Source: Leptobrachium leishanense (lineage: Eukaryota > Chordata > Amphibia > Anura > Megophryidae). Taken from it: DNA of 64,000 nucleotides. Made by a program: the position numbers and the translations under genes. The stretch is taken from the NCBI GenBank assembly GCA_009667805.1, contig CM019064.1:107916328-107980327 (forward strand), given 5' to 3'. Positions 19,478-30,860 of the stretch are shown here, in pieces; the first letter of the stretch is position 1, and each line of letters begins with the position of its first letter. The notes below the pieces were generated by a model that was not told the origin of the DNA, ran no database searches, and saw nothing but the letters and a program-made list of their open reading frames with translations.

Positions 19478-20686
19478 CACTATATTGCCAAAAGTATTCG
19501 CTCACCTGCCTTGACTCGCATATGAATTTAAGTGACATCCCATTCCTAATCCATAGGGTTCAATATGATGTTGGTCCACCCTTTGCAGCTATAACAGCTT
19601 CAACTCTTCTGGGAAGGCTGTCCACAAGGTTTAGGAGTGTGTTTATGAGAAGTTTTGACCATTCTTCAAGAAGCGCATTTCTGAGGTCACACACTGATGT
19701 TGGACGAGAAGGCCTGGCTCTCCGCTCTAATTCATCCCAAAGGTGTTCTATCGGGTTGAGGTCAGGACTCTGTGCAGGCCAGTCAAGTTCATCCACACCA
19801 GACTCTGTCATCCATGTCTTTATGGACCTTGCTTTGTGCACTGGTGCACAGTCATGTTGGAAGAGGAAGGGGCCAGCTCCAAACTGTTCCCACAAAGTTG
19901 GGAGCATGGAATTGTCCAAAATGTCTTGGTATGCTGCAGCATTCAGAGTTTCTTTCACTGGAAGTAAGGGGCCAAGCCCAGGTCCTGAAAAACAACCCCA
20001 CACCATAATCCCTCCTCCACCAAACTTTACACTTGCTACAATGCAGTCAGACAAGTACCGTTCTCCTGGCAACCGCCAAACCCAGACTCGTCCATCAGAT
20101 TGCCAGATGGAGAAGCGCGATTCGTCACTCTAGAGTCCAGTGGCGGCGTGCTTTATACAACCGCATCCAACGCTTTGCATTGCACTTGGTGATGCATGGC
20201 TTGGATGCAGCTGCTCGGCCATGGAAACCCATTCCATGAAGCTCTGTTCTTGAGCTAATCTGAAGGCCACATGAAGTTTGGAGGTCTGTAGCGATTGACT
20301 CCGCAGAAAGTTGGCGACCTCTTCGCACTATGCGCCTCAGCATCCGCTGACCCCGCTCCGTCATTTTATGTGGCCTACCACTTTGTGGCTGAGTTGCGGT
20401 CGTTCCCAAACACTTCCATGTTCTTATAATACAGCTGACAGTTGACTGTGGAATATTTGGAGCGAGGAAATTTCACGACTGGATTTGTTGCTCAGGTGGC
20501 ATCCTATCACTGTTCCACGCTGGAATTCACTGAGCTCCTGAGGGCGACCCATTCTTTCACAAATGTTTGTAAAAACAGTCTGCATGCTTAGGTGCTTGAT
20601 TTTATATACCTGTGGCCATGGAAGTGATTGGAACACCTGATTCTGATTATTTGGATGGGTGAGCGAATACTTTTGGCAATATAGTG
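19478..20686 (-). mobile_element. Tc1-like transposon, second family
   Basis: Inverted termini CACTATATTGCCAAAAGTAT at the left are mirrored by ATACTTTTGGCAATATAGTG at the right. They are flanked by TA dinucleotides (19476-19477, 20687-20688). This terminus type is widespread in fishes and frogs. The transposase runs on the minus strand and is decayed. The family differs from the element at 4119-5836 in both ends and protein. Confidence 0.94.
19560..20552 (-). pseudogene. Tc1-like transposase, deleted and frameshifted
   Basis: The protein starts at the minus-strand ATG at 20550-20552 (MGRPQELSEFQRGTVIG), followed by helix-turn-helix sequence (KSSREISSL). It shifts frame and continues with GRPHKMTERGQRMLRRIVRR and [18 protein letters not shown] deletion of roughly 20 bp near 20130 then removes the residues just before the first catalytic Asp and shifts the frame. 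The Asp codon region itself (SDES) remains readable in another phase. The C-terminal half (19560-20072) is open and carries the second Asp region [13 protein letters not shown] and the Glu in [13 protein letters not shown], ending GGPTSY. Inactive, but well preserved otherwise. Confidence 0.92.
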
Positions 20687-20688
20687 TA

Positions 20689-22840
20689 TATAATTCTACA
20701 TTTTTTATGAATTTCAGCATTTGACCAAATTTATCTTGAGTTTGAAAAAGGCTGCTCTTTTTCTGATTTGGTTTATTGGTTTATACTGTGTCACTATTCT
20801 TTACTCACATGTCAGAGCAATGAAAGGGCCTTCGGATGAGAAAGATACCCCCCCTCTACACATTGTACCAAAGTGATGCCTGGTCTATATAACACCAATT
20901 ATAAAAAAGGCCACTCCAGCTTTTGCACATACACCGAACAATACACCAATCAATAATATAAAATGATCTAAGTAGCATCAATAAAATACTACATGCTAAA
21001 TGAATGCTTTTGAATCCCATCCCCTATCTATACTGTATCAATGAATTCTCTACTATAGACTACAGGTCAAGTTCCCCCGTCTTATTTTAATGTTAACCTG
21101 CAGTGACCTAGTTCACTTTGTCTGTTATATCTCATAAGGGGATGGTTATCACATTGTCTTAAAGACCCTTTGCTATCCAGTCTTGAGCTGAGGGGATGAA
21201 AGTACTTGGCCGTTGACCATGGTTTAGAACGCACCTTGTACAAGTGGTGTAAGCATCAAATAGAGGTCTTCCTTTTCAGATAAAATGTGCATGAAGCGGA
21301 TAAGATGGTGGTCTGGTTTCAAGAAGGAGGCCTACATGCTTGTAAGATGAAGGAAACGCGAACAATATAAATGGCACATACTGATACACTGCAGACTACT
21401 GTGTACCATTTAGCTCCTTTTTGTGGCACAGTTCTTGGCAGTAGCAGTATTATGTCAGAATTATTTTGTATCTCGAAGGAAGTTCGAATTCTGATCTGGC
21501 CATGCCAGTGAACAACGCAAGGAGCACAGTGAGTAATCAGTGAGCACAAGAACACCCACAATGATAATTGTGGGGGACCAAAATTGCCAAACATTTCCAC
21601 TCACCTCAACACCTGATTATACAGGATCCTACAATATTTATAACTACTATAAGTACTCTCTGGTGTTTATATTATGGCTACCAGTACATAATGTTATATA
21701 TGGGGTCTTATTACTCTCTGGCACTTCTTCTTTTTCCACCACAAGTTCTTCTTGATTTCCTAGATGGTAGGTAGCATTATCGATGATACAAATGCAAATA
21801 GTAAAAGCATCTGCTGAAATAAACCTTACAGATATAATTGCAAGGTGCCTTGTACTAAATATATGTAGCTATGTATTATGTATATAATTATATAATATGG
21901 CCTCTGAAATAGTAGCTGGATAATAGCTGCAAGTCATGTATGTAGCTATATATATTTCTGCACTGCATTGGAAAAACGTAAACAACAGTAAAATGATTGA
22001 AATTATTTACATTTAGAGCAGATGGCTACTTTAGGATAGTGCTTATTCAGACAGTTTGTTAGTTCGGCCAAAAACATAAGCAGAATTGATTGTAGATCAT
22101 CCCAATTGTTTCCCCCATAGACAGATCTTGGCTTACATGTTACTGTATTTGGTCCATTGCCATTGCCTTAAACAGTTTTGAAATCTTCACTAATTATATA
22201 AAATATAAAACATGACCTTGCGTTATGATTGCATATCAGAAACAATATTTCATATTATTATACAATGTCTGAAATTATACACATTTCCCACTCAACTTGA
22301 TTTCAATAAAAATTTAACTATTTTCCTTTTTACATAAGGCAATGATGTGTTGCCAACTTTACGTCTTTTTAGTTGCATCGATAATGAGAAAATTAATACA
22401 ACAGTCAATTTTGACTAATGTTTTCTCTGGAAACAAAAGCTGCTCGACAGTAACATCATGAGGATGGTCTACATTACTATGAGATTATTTGAAAGGATAA
22501 AACCACTTTTCAAATCTAGTTTGTTGAATGAAAAGTTCAAAATGTCCAGACAATTTGGCATTCATTGGCGTGATGGGTGATGACAAGGTGCAAAGATGCA
22601 AAGACTAAAAGCACCTAGTACTTAAATAGCCATCACTGTGGCTTTGTTTGTAAGATATAGAAAGATAAGGATTTGATGCAGTAAAGTTGTTTCTTTATAC
22701 TAAAGGACATTACGACACTATGATGTAGACTTTACAGGCATTTCTTTGTTACTGACATTTTGGATTAAATTTGATGATGCTCTTTTCAGAAAAGCATTGT
22801 CAGTCATATTATGAAGCAGGATTGAATACTTAAGAAAGCA
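20689..22840. other. No gene or recognised repeat
   Basis: About 2.1 kb of mainly AT-rich sequence. The short open frames within it have no family resemblance and no sign of codon bias. I see no tandem array or clear terminal repeats. Confidence 0.5.
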
Positions 22841-22849
22841 ACTCAAACT

Positions 22850-22985
22850 TTGACACCCCAGATGTTTCTGAACTTAAACTCCCATAGTTCTCTGGCAATC
22901 TTTTGCATTCAAAGAATTCTGGGAATTGTAGGCCAACAGCATATGGGGGGCACAAAGTTTGAGATCTATGGTTTAACCCTTTCAA
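22850..22985. repeat. Dispersed-repeat fragment (AACTCCCATAGTTCTCTGGC type)
   Basis: CTTAAACTCCCATAGTTCTC and ATTCTGGGAATTGTAGGCC are near-mirror halves of the kind seen in short vertebrate MITEs with ACAACTCCCA motifs. The outer GTTTGAGATCTATGG and CAAACTTTGACACC portions are also roughly inverted. Family uncertain. Confidence 0.55.
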
Positions 22986-23534
22986 TTTCCGATGTCAGCC
23001 AAGCCTCGATGTCCACCGCTTCTAGCCGGGTGCAGGTTTTTCCCATTAGAGTCACCGTTTTAGCGCAGGGCAGATTGTGTCATTTGACTTTAATTACTCA
23101 CTTGGACTTAGAAGCATCTGACTTTTGGTATGTCCAGTACTATCATAGACGAAAATAATGCACATTAACAAAATCAAATACACCTACGATCTACTCAGTG
23201 TTCAACTCAAAGTTCTCCTCCTCTTTATTGAATGGCATGATATACCATTGTTGCTTCATAGAAACCAGAGACAATTAGATATTACAAAGATCAGCCAACA
23301 CATGAAAAACTGTATCACTTTAATTTTCTATCCCTCACATCTTCTTTGCTTGGCATTAGCCATTGGACCCATATATGTAGTACAGCTATACAATCCCGCA
23401 AACACACCTTCATAAACTTGCTACAATGTATAACTCATTCTGATGCCACTTTGTGCTACCATGTAACTACATGACCCACTATTATGACATGTTAAAAGAG
23501 CTAAACTGTCCGTTGCTGGAATCGAGACGCTCCC
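22986..23534. other. No gene seen
   Basis: Mixed sequence without a recognised feature. The open frame at 23158-23415 shows no family resemblance. Confidence 0.45.
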
Positions 23535-23796
23535 TTCACCTTTCAACCTGGTGTTTAAGAGCATTTCTGGGAAGCTGCCACCCTACCTGAATAGACTGCT
23601 TCCCGCAACAGTTCCCTCACCCTATAACCTCCGATCCAGGACCTGCACCTTACTTACAATACAAAAGAAAGGGTCTCGATCCTCATTTTCCTACACAGCA
23701 CCGCAGTTATGGAATAACCTCCCAAACGCAATCAAATCTTCTCCCAGTCTAAAGTCCCTTAAGAGATCTCTATTAACATACCTCAATACGGAATGA
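23535..23796 (+). pseudogene. L2/CR1-like LINE, ORF2 C-terminal fragment
   Basis: The frame encodes about 85 residues resembling the extreme C-terminus of L2/CR1-type reverse transcriptases. It contains SGKLPPYLNRLLPATVPSPY, then YNLRSRTC, then SYTAPQLWNNLPNAI, then SLKSLKRSLLTYL and a stop. The APxLWNxLP and SLxxFKxxLKTxL patterns are diagnostic of this group in my experience. The reverse-transcriptase core is absent because of 5' truncation. A different member of the group lies at 30105-30642. Confidence 0.82.
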
Positions 23797-24466
23797 ACCT
23801 GTAAACATGTAACATAATGACTATATTTCTTACATATTTATTTTCTGTGTAAATCTGTATATTTGTGTTATTTTTAATATCTTGCATTTTATTACTTTGT
23901 ATTTTTTGTGTGTAGATATATATATATATATATATCTCTGCTAAAAAAAAAGCCATAGTATGGCGTGGCATTGATTTAAGGGTTCTGTGTAAAAACAGAC
24001 ACAGGATGCAATAAAAGTGAGGCAGAAGTCATTTGCATATCCTACCCAGAATTCCTTGCTGCATATGGGGAATGCGGCACAAGGGCTCTGGGATGCAGTT
24101 CTTTGACTTGCTTTGGTGTGCAGATGGCTTTTGCAATAATAAAAATAACCATTATAGCGTGGAGGCTTTTTATCTCGCTTTTTGTCCGCCACCACAACTG
24201 TTGTAAGTACTATATATACATATATATCCTCATGTGATTTTTTTATGTGATTCTATCTATCGTTATTAATTATCTAACTAATATTTGGTGTTAACAGCTG
24301 TAAAGATATTGGTGTTTCTTTCAGATTTTTGTAAACATATTTTGTTTATTTGTATTTTATTGACTCCTTTCCACACTTTTTCATTTATTAGCCTCTAATT
24401 TTGGGTTTCACTTGTGTCTGTAGCTCTCTCTATGGTGCAGTCCATAATTAGCGGGGCAAGTAAATC
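23797..24466. other. LINE 3' flank, (TA)n tract and unassigned repeat-like sequence
   Basis: Contains a TATATATA tract at about 23914-23935. A following segment (23943-24200, including AGCCATAGTATGGCGTGGCA) reads like a dispersed repeat, with GTATAATGG-type and AATAACCATTATAGCGTGG text, but I cannot name it. Confidence 0.45.
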
Positions 24467-24469
24467 ATA

Positions 24470-24649
24470 CAGGGTTATTCAGAGAGCTTGAAAAGCTGGA
24501 GAATGACTGGAGAATGAAAAATTCTAGGTCACAATAGCCAAACCAGAAAAATTCTCCCTTTCATCTCACCTTCCAAATCGGCTATTTTGACCTAGAATTT
24601 TTAATTCTCCAGTCATTCTCCTGCTTTTCACGCTCTCTGAATAACCCTG
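24470..24649. mobile_element. GGGTTATTC-family palindromic MITE (180 bp)
   Basis: Ends CAGGGTTATTCAGAGAGC and CTCTCTGAATAACCCTG are inverted and flanked by ATA on both sides (24467-24469, 24650-24652). The arms match the copies at 18729 and 27724. Confidence 0.9.
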
Positions 24650-26342
24650 ATAGTCAATAGATAACCTATTTAATTAGTTTTTTGAGACCCGTGAGAAAAG
24701 ATGTTAATATGGGGTCTCACCCATGCTATTCTCCCTTTAGTTCAAATCAAACCAAATGTTATGATAACATTGGGTAATATAAACGTATATGAGCTTCACA
24801 TTCACAGAATTTTATAAGAAAGTTAGATGTCACTTTTTCTTGCAGAAGACAGGGAACCGCTTCTAGAACTAAGCCACGGAGTTAGTTTAAGAGTCTGAGA
24901 AATTAAAAGTAGTAATCTGCACGTGTACAGTATGACTCTCGGATAAAAAAGAAGCTTAATCACTGAAATACCTTAAAAAAAAGACACTTCTTATCAATTT
25001 AAAAATACGATAAAATAGAGTAAGAGGTTGTGGGGAGGTCAGGGTTTCACTTTTTGATGACATGCAGAGGCTATAATAGTTGTGTTCATTAAACAGAAAG
25101 TTCTGCAATGTTGAGAACCAAGTAGTTTCTTACACATCCCTTTTAGAATCACCACAATTTACTGGCAATTAAATCAATTTTTTTTCTTCTTTATGCAATT
25201 AGCATCAATCAAACAATAAAAAAATACAATGTCTGATTTACCGATTTACCAATACTAGGTGCTAGAAAGTCTAATGTTAAAATGCATAGAATACACCATA
25301 CAACGTCGAATATATGTCTGTGTGCAATAATCTCCACGGCAAAATAATACAGTCCTAGAATCTAAAAATAACTATGCGATTTGTAAGGCCATTGGCCACA
25401 ATATTGAATTGTTCAAAGCAAATAAATGGAGCCAAAAATTGCAATGACTCAAAGTACATTGAGGTATATTAGATTCAAACTCAATTGCAGAAATGTATTG
25501 TGTTGAATGGCTTTAGAAATAGCCCACATCTGTATTTTTATTTAGCTTCAGATGGCAAATAGAAGAATTTTCATTGCCATCTCATTTATTAGGATTTTGG
25601 CTTGAATAGAGGAATTGACTAAATTGTATTTCTAGTCATACTGCCAGCTTGTTTTTAGTCTCAAGTTTCTTTTGGACACCACTGAGAATAATCTGCAATT
25701 TGCAAACTAGTTTGAAGTGCTATTCAGTTGACATCTAAATGTGTCAATTTAACAGCTGCCACATCTAAAAGGCAGACAATTCTAATAGCTTGACCTGAGA
25801 AAGGTATGTGTTTTAGAACTGCTGGCAGCGCAGTAGCAAGAAAGAAAGAGAAAAGAAAATGTATTTTATATAAAACGTAAAAAATTCACACAAACTAGTT
25901 TTTCTCCGTTTTATCACTTTAAGTATATTTATATTGTATAAATTTCATTTGATAATGACATAATTATAGTATAAGTATGAATTTAGTTTCACTGAGTTTT
26001 TTCGCAGTATTTAACACTTTATGAAAAGAGTAATGGAGCTCAGACATGAAAAATTATTCTATTATAAGAGACAGTAAAAAGAAAAATATGTAATCAAAGT
26101 ATAATAGTGCACGCAGTATTTAAAGAACAATGTGTTACCGATGCAGCTGAAAAATGAATAATGTTAGTATGCTAGGTTAAAAAAACATTAAAGCAAAATC
26201 AAAACAAAAAAATTAGGTTGTATAGTAATTCTTGTCTGCAACCTTCACTTTCAGTTTTCTTTGAGACTCCTCTACAAACGACACCTCTGAAAAGGGAATG
26301 TGACATAGTGCAGAACCGATTCTCTTGTATTTAGCCACATTC
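24650..26342. other. AT-rich sequence, no gene seen
   Basis: About 1.7 kb with no coding signature, tandem array or inverted terminus that I recognise. It is one of the longest apparently repeat-free stretches in the window. Confidence 0.5.
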
Positions 26343-26583
26343 AGGTCTATTCACTAAAAGGTGAAACTCTGGAGAACGTTTGTAGAAGCGAAAATTCTTG
26401 GTCAAAATAGTCAATTCGGAAAGTGAAATAAATGGCAGAATGTTTCTGGTTTGGCTATTTTGACCTAGAATTTTCCATTCTCCAGCAATTCTCCTACTTT
26501 TCACCTCTCTCTGAATAACCCTGCTAGAATTTTCAATTCTCCAAACGTTCTCCTAGAGTTTCACCTTTTAGTGAATAGACCCT
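26343..26583. mobile_element. Palindromic MITE, GGTCTATTCACTAAAAGG ends
   Basis: The outer arms AGGTCTATTCACTAAAAGGT and the mirrored CACCTTTTAGTGAATAGACC enclose an inner segment matching the GGGTTATTC family (CTCTCTGAATAACCCTG near 26505-26531). The two terminus types are related, suggesting that one element inserted into or recombined with the other. Confidence 0.8.
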
Positions 26584-26989
26584 ATTGTGTTTTATGAATA
26601 ATCTGAATATGTATAAACACTGACCAATCTCATGGCGTGGGAAATTATAAGGTGAGTTACGGCAGTGGCATTGTTTGCTTTACAAGTAAAAGCACATAAT
26701 GCCACTGCTGTAGAACAGAGAATAAAATAGTATATTTAGCTTTGATATTTATTTTATTTTTTTTACTCATTATGTGGCCATAATATCGTTGGAAGGCCAG
26801 ACGATGACTTTTATAATGAAACCTCAATAGGCCTTGTGTGTCACAAAAATCAAAGACGCAGGTTTCCAAAGTGCCCCCTTAGACCCTCACAGCAGTGCGA
26901 GTTTTAGGCTTTCAATTAACCAATGCATAATAAAGCATTGTGCCATTGCCATTAAACTTACTGGCATCATGGGAAATGAGAAGGTGAGT
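26584..26989. other. No gene seen; piggyBac-like internal fragments
   Basis: Text such as CATTATGTGGCCATAATATCG and a T-rich block resembles the internal part of the TTAA family, but no terminus is preserved here. Confidence 0.4.
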
Positions 26990-27458
26990 TAGTGCAGCAC
27001 CTTTGTTCATGGTATTATTGAAAACTGAGCAATATTGCTGCATTAAAATAAAAAAGGGAAAAATAAGATTTTTTTTATTCACTTTCATATTATTGTTACG
27101 AATAACCGGGTCTTTATACCATTGTAAAGGTCATGTGCTGGCTTTTCCAAAGATACCATGCATGCCTCTCTACATGACATGGTTCAGGAGATACAGGGGT
27201 CCAAAGACCCCTGTATCTCGATCATAGAGATTTCCCTGCCCGGCCAGGGGGAAGTCACTTTTCTGAAGTCATTGCGCACATGCGAGTAAGTGTGCGCATC
27301 AGTGGGCGGGAGCAGGTCCTGAAGGCAGGGCTGGCATCTATGATGTCGGCCCTCATCGGGAGATCATCAAGCCATGGGGCTGTTATGACACACTTAGTAC
27401 TCTGCACCCTGGCAGGAAATCGGAGTACGCACTCAGTGCGTCGTTGGCAGCCAAGTGG
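26990..27458 (+). mobile_element. piggyBac-like element, right part
   Basis: The right end reads GGCAGCCAAGTGG followed by TTAA (27459-27462), as in the copy at 43671-44870. Inside are the AATATTGCTGCATTAAAATA block and GGGGTCCAAAGACCCCTGTA, a short hairpin. The near-terminal CGCACTCAGTGCGTC matches the family's terminal hairpin. The left terminus is missing. Confidence 0.78.
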
Positions 27459-27683
27459 TTAATGCTTGTTTTCTGAAATGGGTATTAAAAATGTTTTCTA
27501 AGAGAAAAATGGCCCTCATTTTACCTTGTACTTTGCCACACAAACACTAGAGCCAGCCATGCACGTATTGTTACAAATACAGAATTTTGCGTGCTCAACT
27601 CCCATCAGTCACAGAAGGAGCTACGCAACACTAGCAGCCAGCTCAAAATCTTGCACAAGAAAAAAAAACATTTTTTTTCACAG

Positions 27684-28444
27684 GTGCTCAAATTCCAGTA
27701 AAGCCTACAAAATTAGATTTTTACAGGGTTATTCAAATAGAGGTGAAAAGCAGGAGAATGACTGGAGAATGGAAAATTCTAGCTGAAAATATCCAACCAG
27801 AAAAATTCTCCCATTCATCTGACTTTCCAAATCGGCTATTTTGACCTAGAATTTTCCATTCTCCAGTCATTCTCCTGCTTTTCACCGCTCTCTGAATAAC
27901 CCTGTAGGTTAACTTGTAATGGCCATTATAAGTATAAGCTCACTCGCCAAGACAAGGCAAATCTCTTGAGTGAGTGAAAAGTAAATGTGAAAAATACAAA
28001 AACCAACAATAGTGCAACTGTGGCAAAACATCTGAAAAAAAATAAAAGAAGTGCCTAGTAGGGAGACTAACTCTTAATAAATTCCAATAGAAAGTGCCAG
28101 TAACTTATTTCTGTATTATAATGTGCAACTCAAAGTGCTACAAAAAATATAAATAAATAGCATCAAACAATGTGTACTGTGATACAGTTCGTAGCAAATG
28201 TGTCTACACCATAATGGACACCACACCATTTCTGGCCGATTTCAGTCAGAAACTTGACCTGATGTCTTTTGTTTTTTCTGATGTTTTGTCACAGTTGCAC
28301 TATTGTTGGTTTTTGTATTTTTTGCATTCACTTTTTATTCACACAAGAGATTTGCCTTGTCGTGGCGAGTGAGCTTATACTTATAATGATCATTGCAAGT
28401 TAACTAAAAATCTCATTTTGTAGGCTTTACTGGATTTTGAGCAC
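27684..28444. mobile_element. Long palindromic element, arms of 200 bp or more
   Basis: The left arm starts GTGCTCAAATTCCAGTAAAG. It is mirrored by CTTTACTGGATTTTGAGCAC at the right, and continues through AAGTATAAGCTCACTCGCC to CAACAATAGTGCAACTGTG and its mirror. Similarity may extend some 25 bp beyond each end. The left arm is interrupted by the MITE at 27724-27904. No coding content. Confidence 0.85.
27724..27904. mobile_element. GGGTTATTC-family MITE nested in the palindrome
   Basis: Ends CAGGGTTATTCAAATAG and CTCTCTGAATAACCCTG are inverted. Comparison with the undisturbed right arm of the host palindrome shows the pre-insertion text and a duplication of TA. Confidence 0.9.
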
Positions 28445-29685
28445 ATGTGACAACTATTTTTTTTGCTCTTGATATATTACTAGGCAAAATGGTGCACCTA
28501 CAGCAATGCAACACCAGATTAGATGCCAAACAAGCACATTCCTAGTCGATTTTAGTAGTGATAGGGTTTATAGCATCCATTATATGAGGGTAGTTATATT
28601 TTTGATAGACATATGGAATAAATATTTTTAAAACAATGGAATAAGAAGCATATGACAATTTACATTGAAGCAAATAGATATCGTTCTTATTAAACCATTC
28701 ATTTAGATGACATCAGCAAACTAAAAAAAGATGCCACGGTTACAGATGGGCTTGCTTCAATTTCCCTTAGGCACGTGGTTTGAGAGTTAGAAGAGGAAAA
28801 CAAAAACAATACAAAGAACTCTATCACACTTTATAATACTTGAAATACTAATTATAAAACCGTATTCATGTACCATTAGAGACACAACTACACTGGGCTT
28901 TTTAACAGTAAAGGAGTCCTTGTCAATCTTAATATCTGAATATTCAAAGTCTGGCACAAGGGAATCTATTCTAGGCAGAACACAGAAATTCAAGTTTTCA
29001 GCTCTTGATGCCATTCAGAATACACAATGAATTGTTTAATGATAAAGAATAGCCTGTAGTTTTGTACAGCACATTTCAAATAATTGTTTTTAGGTTTGGG
29101 CGTGCGTTACTTTTTAAGAAGTTTGAGTTTTTGCCGGCAAAACACTTAAAAAAATACCTTTGCAGCCTGTAAAAAGTCAACAGGACATTAGGAGCAAAAC
29201 TTGGAGCCTATAGAACAAATTGTGGGCACTATTCCATAATTGGTGCAAATGTAGCGACTCCATTTGTAATTTTTAACATAGGACAATTAAGTTTAACGTG
29301 TGGCATTGATATTCCGATCTTGACACTACAGTCTGGTGAAAATGTTTTGTGACTCTCAGCTTACGGGAGCCTACTGTACTTTGTGCTCCCATGTTTGGTA
29401 TAGCAGACACAATCTATTTTTAACAACTCAACAGGTGCGATATTACAAAGTGCAGGAGCAATTTAACGTCGGGACACACAAGCCAAAATTTTACCACCTC
29501 CTAAAAGCTGGTGCAAAATGATTCTGCAAATGTAAAATCATGAAACACGCTCACCCCCCCGAAAAATCCCATACTCCCCTCTCACCCCACTGCAAAAATG
29601 GTGACCCTATTTTCTTCCCAGGAGCAGTGTGAGTTCCTAATCTCCCTCCGCAATCACTCCACGGTGATGAGAGATCTTGTGATTC
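28445..29685. other. No gene or recognised repeat
   Basis: AT-rich with short open frames lacking family resemblance. A C-rich patch (CTCACCCCCCCGAAAAATCC) occurs near 29550. Confidence 0.45.
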
Positions 29686-30079
29686 ATTGGATCTTATGTG
29701 TAAATTTCAGACATTTTCATTCAGTAGTTTCTTTGCAAACACCATTTCACTTTCAAACATTCAAGCGTACATTTTTTTTTCACTCCATTCGTCTGCGGTG
29801 TCGGGTTTTTCCGGCGGCTGCTCTGCGCTGTGATCGGCTCTTTCTCGGGTTTCTCCGACGTGTTCGGCGGGGTTAATCCAGATGTTTTTGCGGGTTTCGG
29901 TGAGCGTTCGCCCTGGTTTTGCGGTGAATTTTCAGTGGGTTTACGGCAGCTTTTCCCTGCACTACGGCGGCCCTGTGGTGCTTGCTGAATACACTGCAGG
30001 GTTGCCGAAATGGGATCGCCAAATTGCACCAAATTGAAGAGAACGAAAAGTCACTTTTCGATTCTCTTTTAATAACCCT
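29686..30079 (-). mobile_element. GGGTTATTCAAAGAG-family long element, minus strand
   Basis: The right end ATTCTCTTTTAATAACCCT is the family terminus in reverse. Inside are CCGGCGGCTGCTCTGCGCTG, GTGTTCGGCGGGGTTAATCC and TTTTCCCTGCACTACGGCGG. These blocks are shared with the copies at 39247, 40490 and 41783. The left terminus is not found. Confidence 0.8.
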
Positions 30080-30104
30080 AATAGTTATTTTATTCATGAA
30101 ACAC

Positions 30105-30852
30105 AATGTGCCAAAATACTAGAGAAACATTTCTGGCTGCTAACACCACCAAGCAACTTATCCACTCTCTTGTTATCTCCCGCCTGGACTACTGCAACAA
30201 CCTCCTGATTGGCCTTCCTATCTCCCCCCTTTCCCCCCTGCAGTCCATCCTAAACACATCAGCCCGGCTTATCCATCTCACCCGTCGCTCTGTCTCTGCT
30301 ACTCCTCTCTGTGAATCCTTACACTGGCTTCCGATTCACATCAGAATCAAATTCAAACTACTCATCCTCACCTACAAAACCCTCACTAACACCGCCCCTC
30401 ACTACTTGTCCTCACTAATCACCAAATACACCCCAGCCCGTTCCCTACGATCCAACAATGACCTGTGCCTGGCATCCTCCATCATTACCTCTTCACATGC
30501 CAGATTGCAGGACTTTTCTCGTACGGCGCCAACCCTATGGAACGCGCTTCTTCGCAATATCAGACTGTCCCCAAATCTGGCTTCATTTAAACGCTCCCTA
30601 AAGACCCTTCTATACAGGGAAGCCTACCACCCAACTCCGTAACAAGACATCCGACCGACCCAAAAACAGTTCTCACCTCTCCCTGCATTAACTCATCACT
30701 GCAGCCCCCCCTCCTGTTTCTAATCCCCTCACCATCTAGATTGTAAATTCCCACGGGAATAGGGTCCTCATATTCTCATGTATCTGCTGGCTGGAATACT
30801 GACCTGCATCCTGTATGTATTGTAGAATTGTCCTGTCTTTACCCATTACACC
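30105..30852 (+). mobile_element. L2-like LINE, 3' part
   Basis: A 5'-truncated LINE containing the ORF2 C-terminus and most of the 3' UTR. The 3' UTR has TAGATTGTAAATTCCCACGG and AATAGGGTCCTCA, typical of frog L2-like tails. The remainder of the tail lies beyond the hAT insertion at 32555-32604. Confidence 0.88.
30106..30642 (+). pseudogene. L2-like LINE ORF2 C-terminal fragment
   Basis: About 178 residues of the C-terminal part of a reverse-transcriptase polyprotein. Visible signatures are LVISRLDYCNNLL, LQSILNTSARLI, ESLHWLPIHIRIKFKLLILT, TAPHYLSSLI, TAPTLWNALLRNIR and NLASFKRSLKTLLYREAY. The sequence LDYCN...LHWLPI...YKTL...LW...LKTLL is characteristic of the L2/CR1 side of non-LTR elements. 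The catalytic domain lies upstream and is missing, so this is a dead 5'-truncated copy. The frame itself is intact to its stop at 30642, suggesting moderate age. Confidence 0.9.
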
Positions 30853-30860
30853 TTGTACAG

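Noticed and set aside
19453..20133. Plus-strand open frame of 226 codons
   Set aside because: It is antisense to the Tc1-like transposase and includes the terminal inverted repeat.
29598..30106. Short proteins with LRRVRRG-type endings recurring at 29.8, 40.8 and 39.5 kb
   Set aside because: The similarity is due to shared transposon DNA; reading frames are not maintained between copies.
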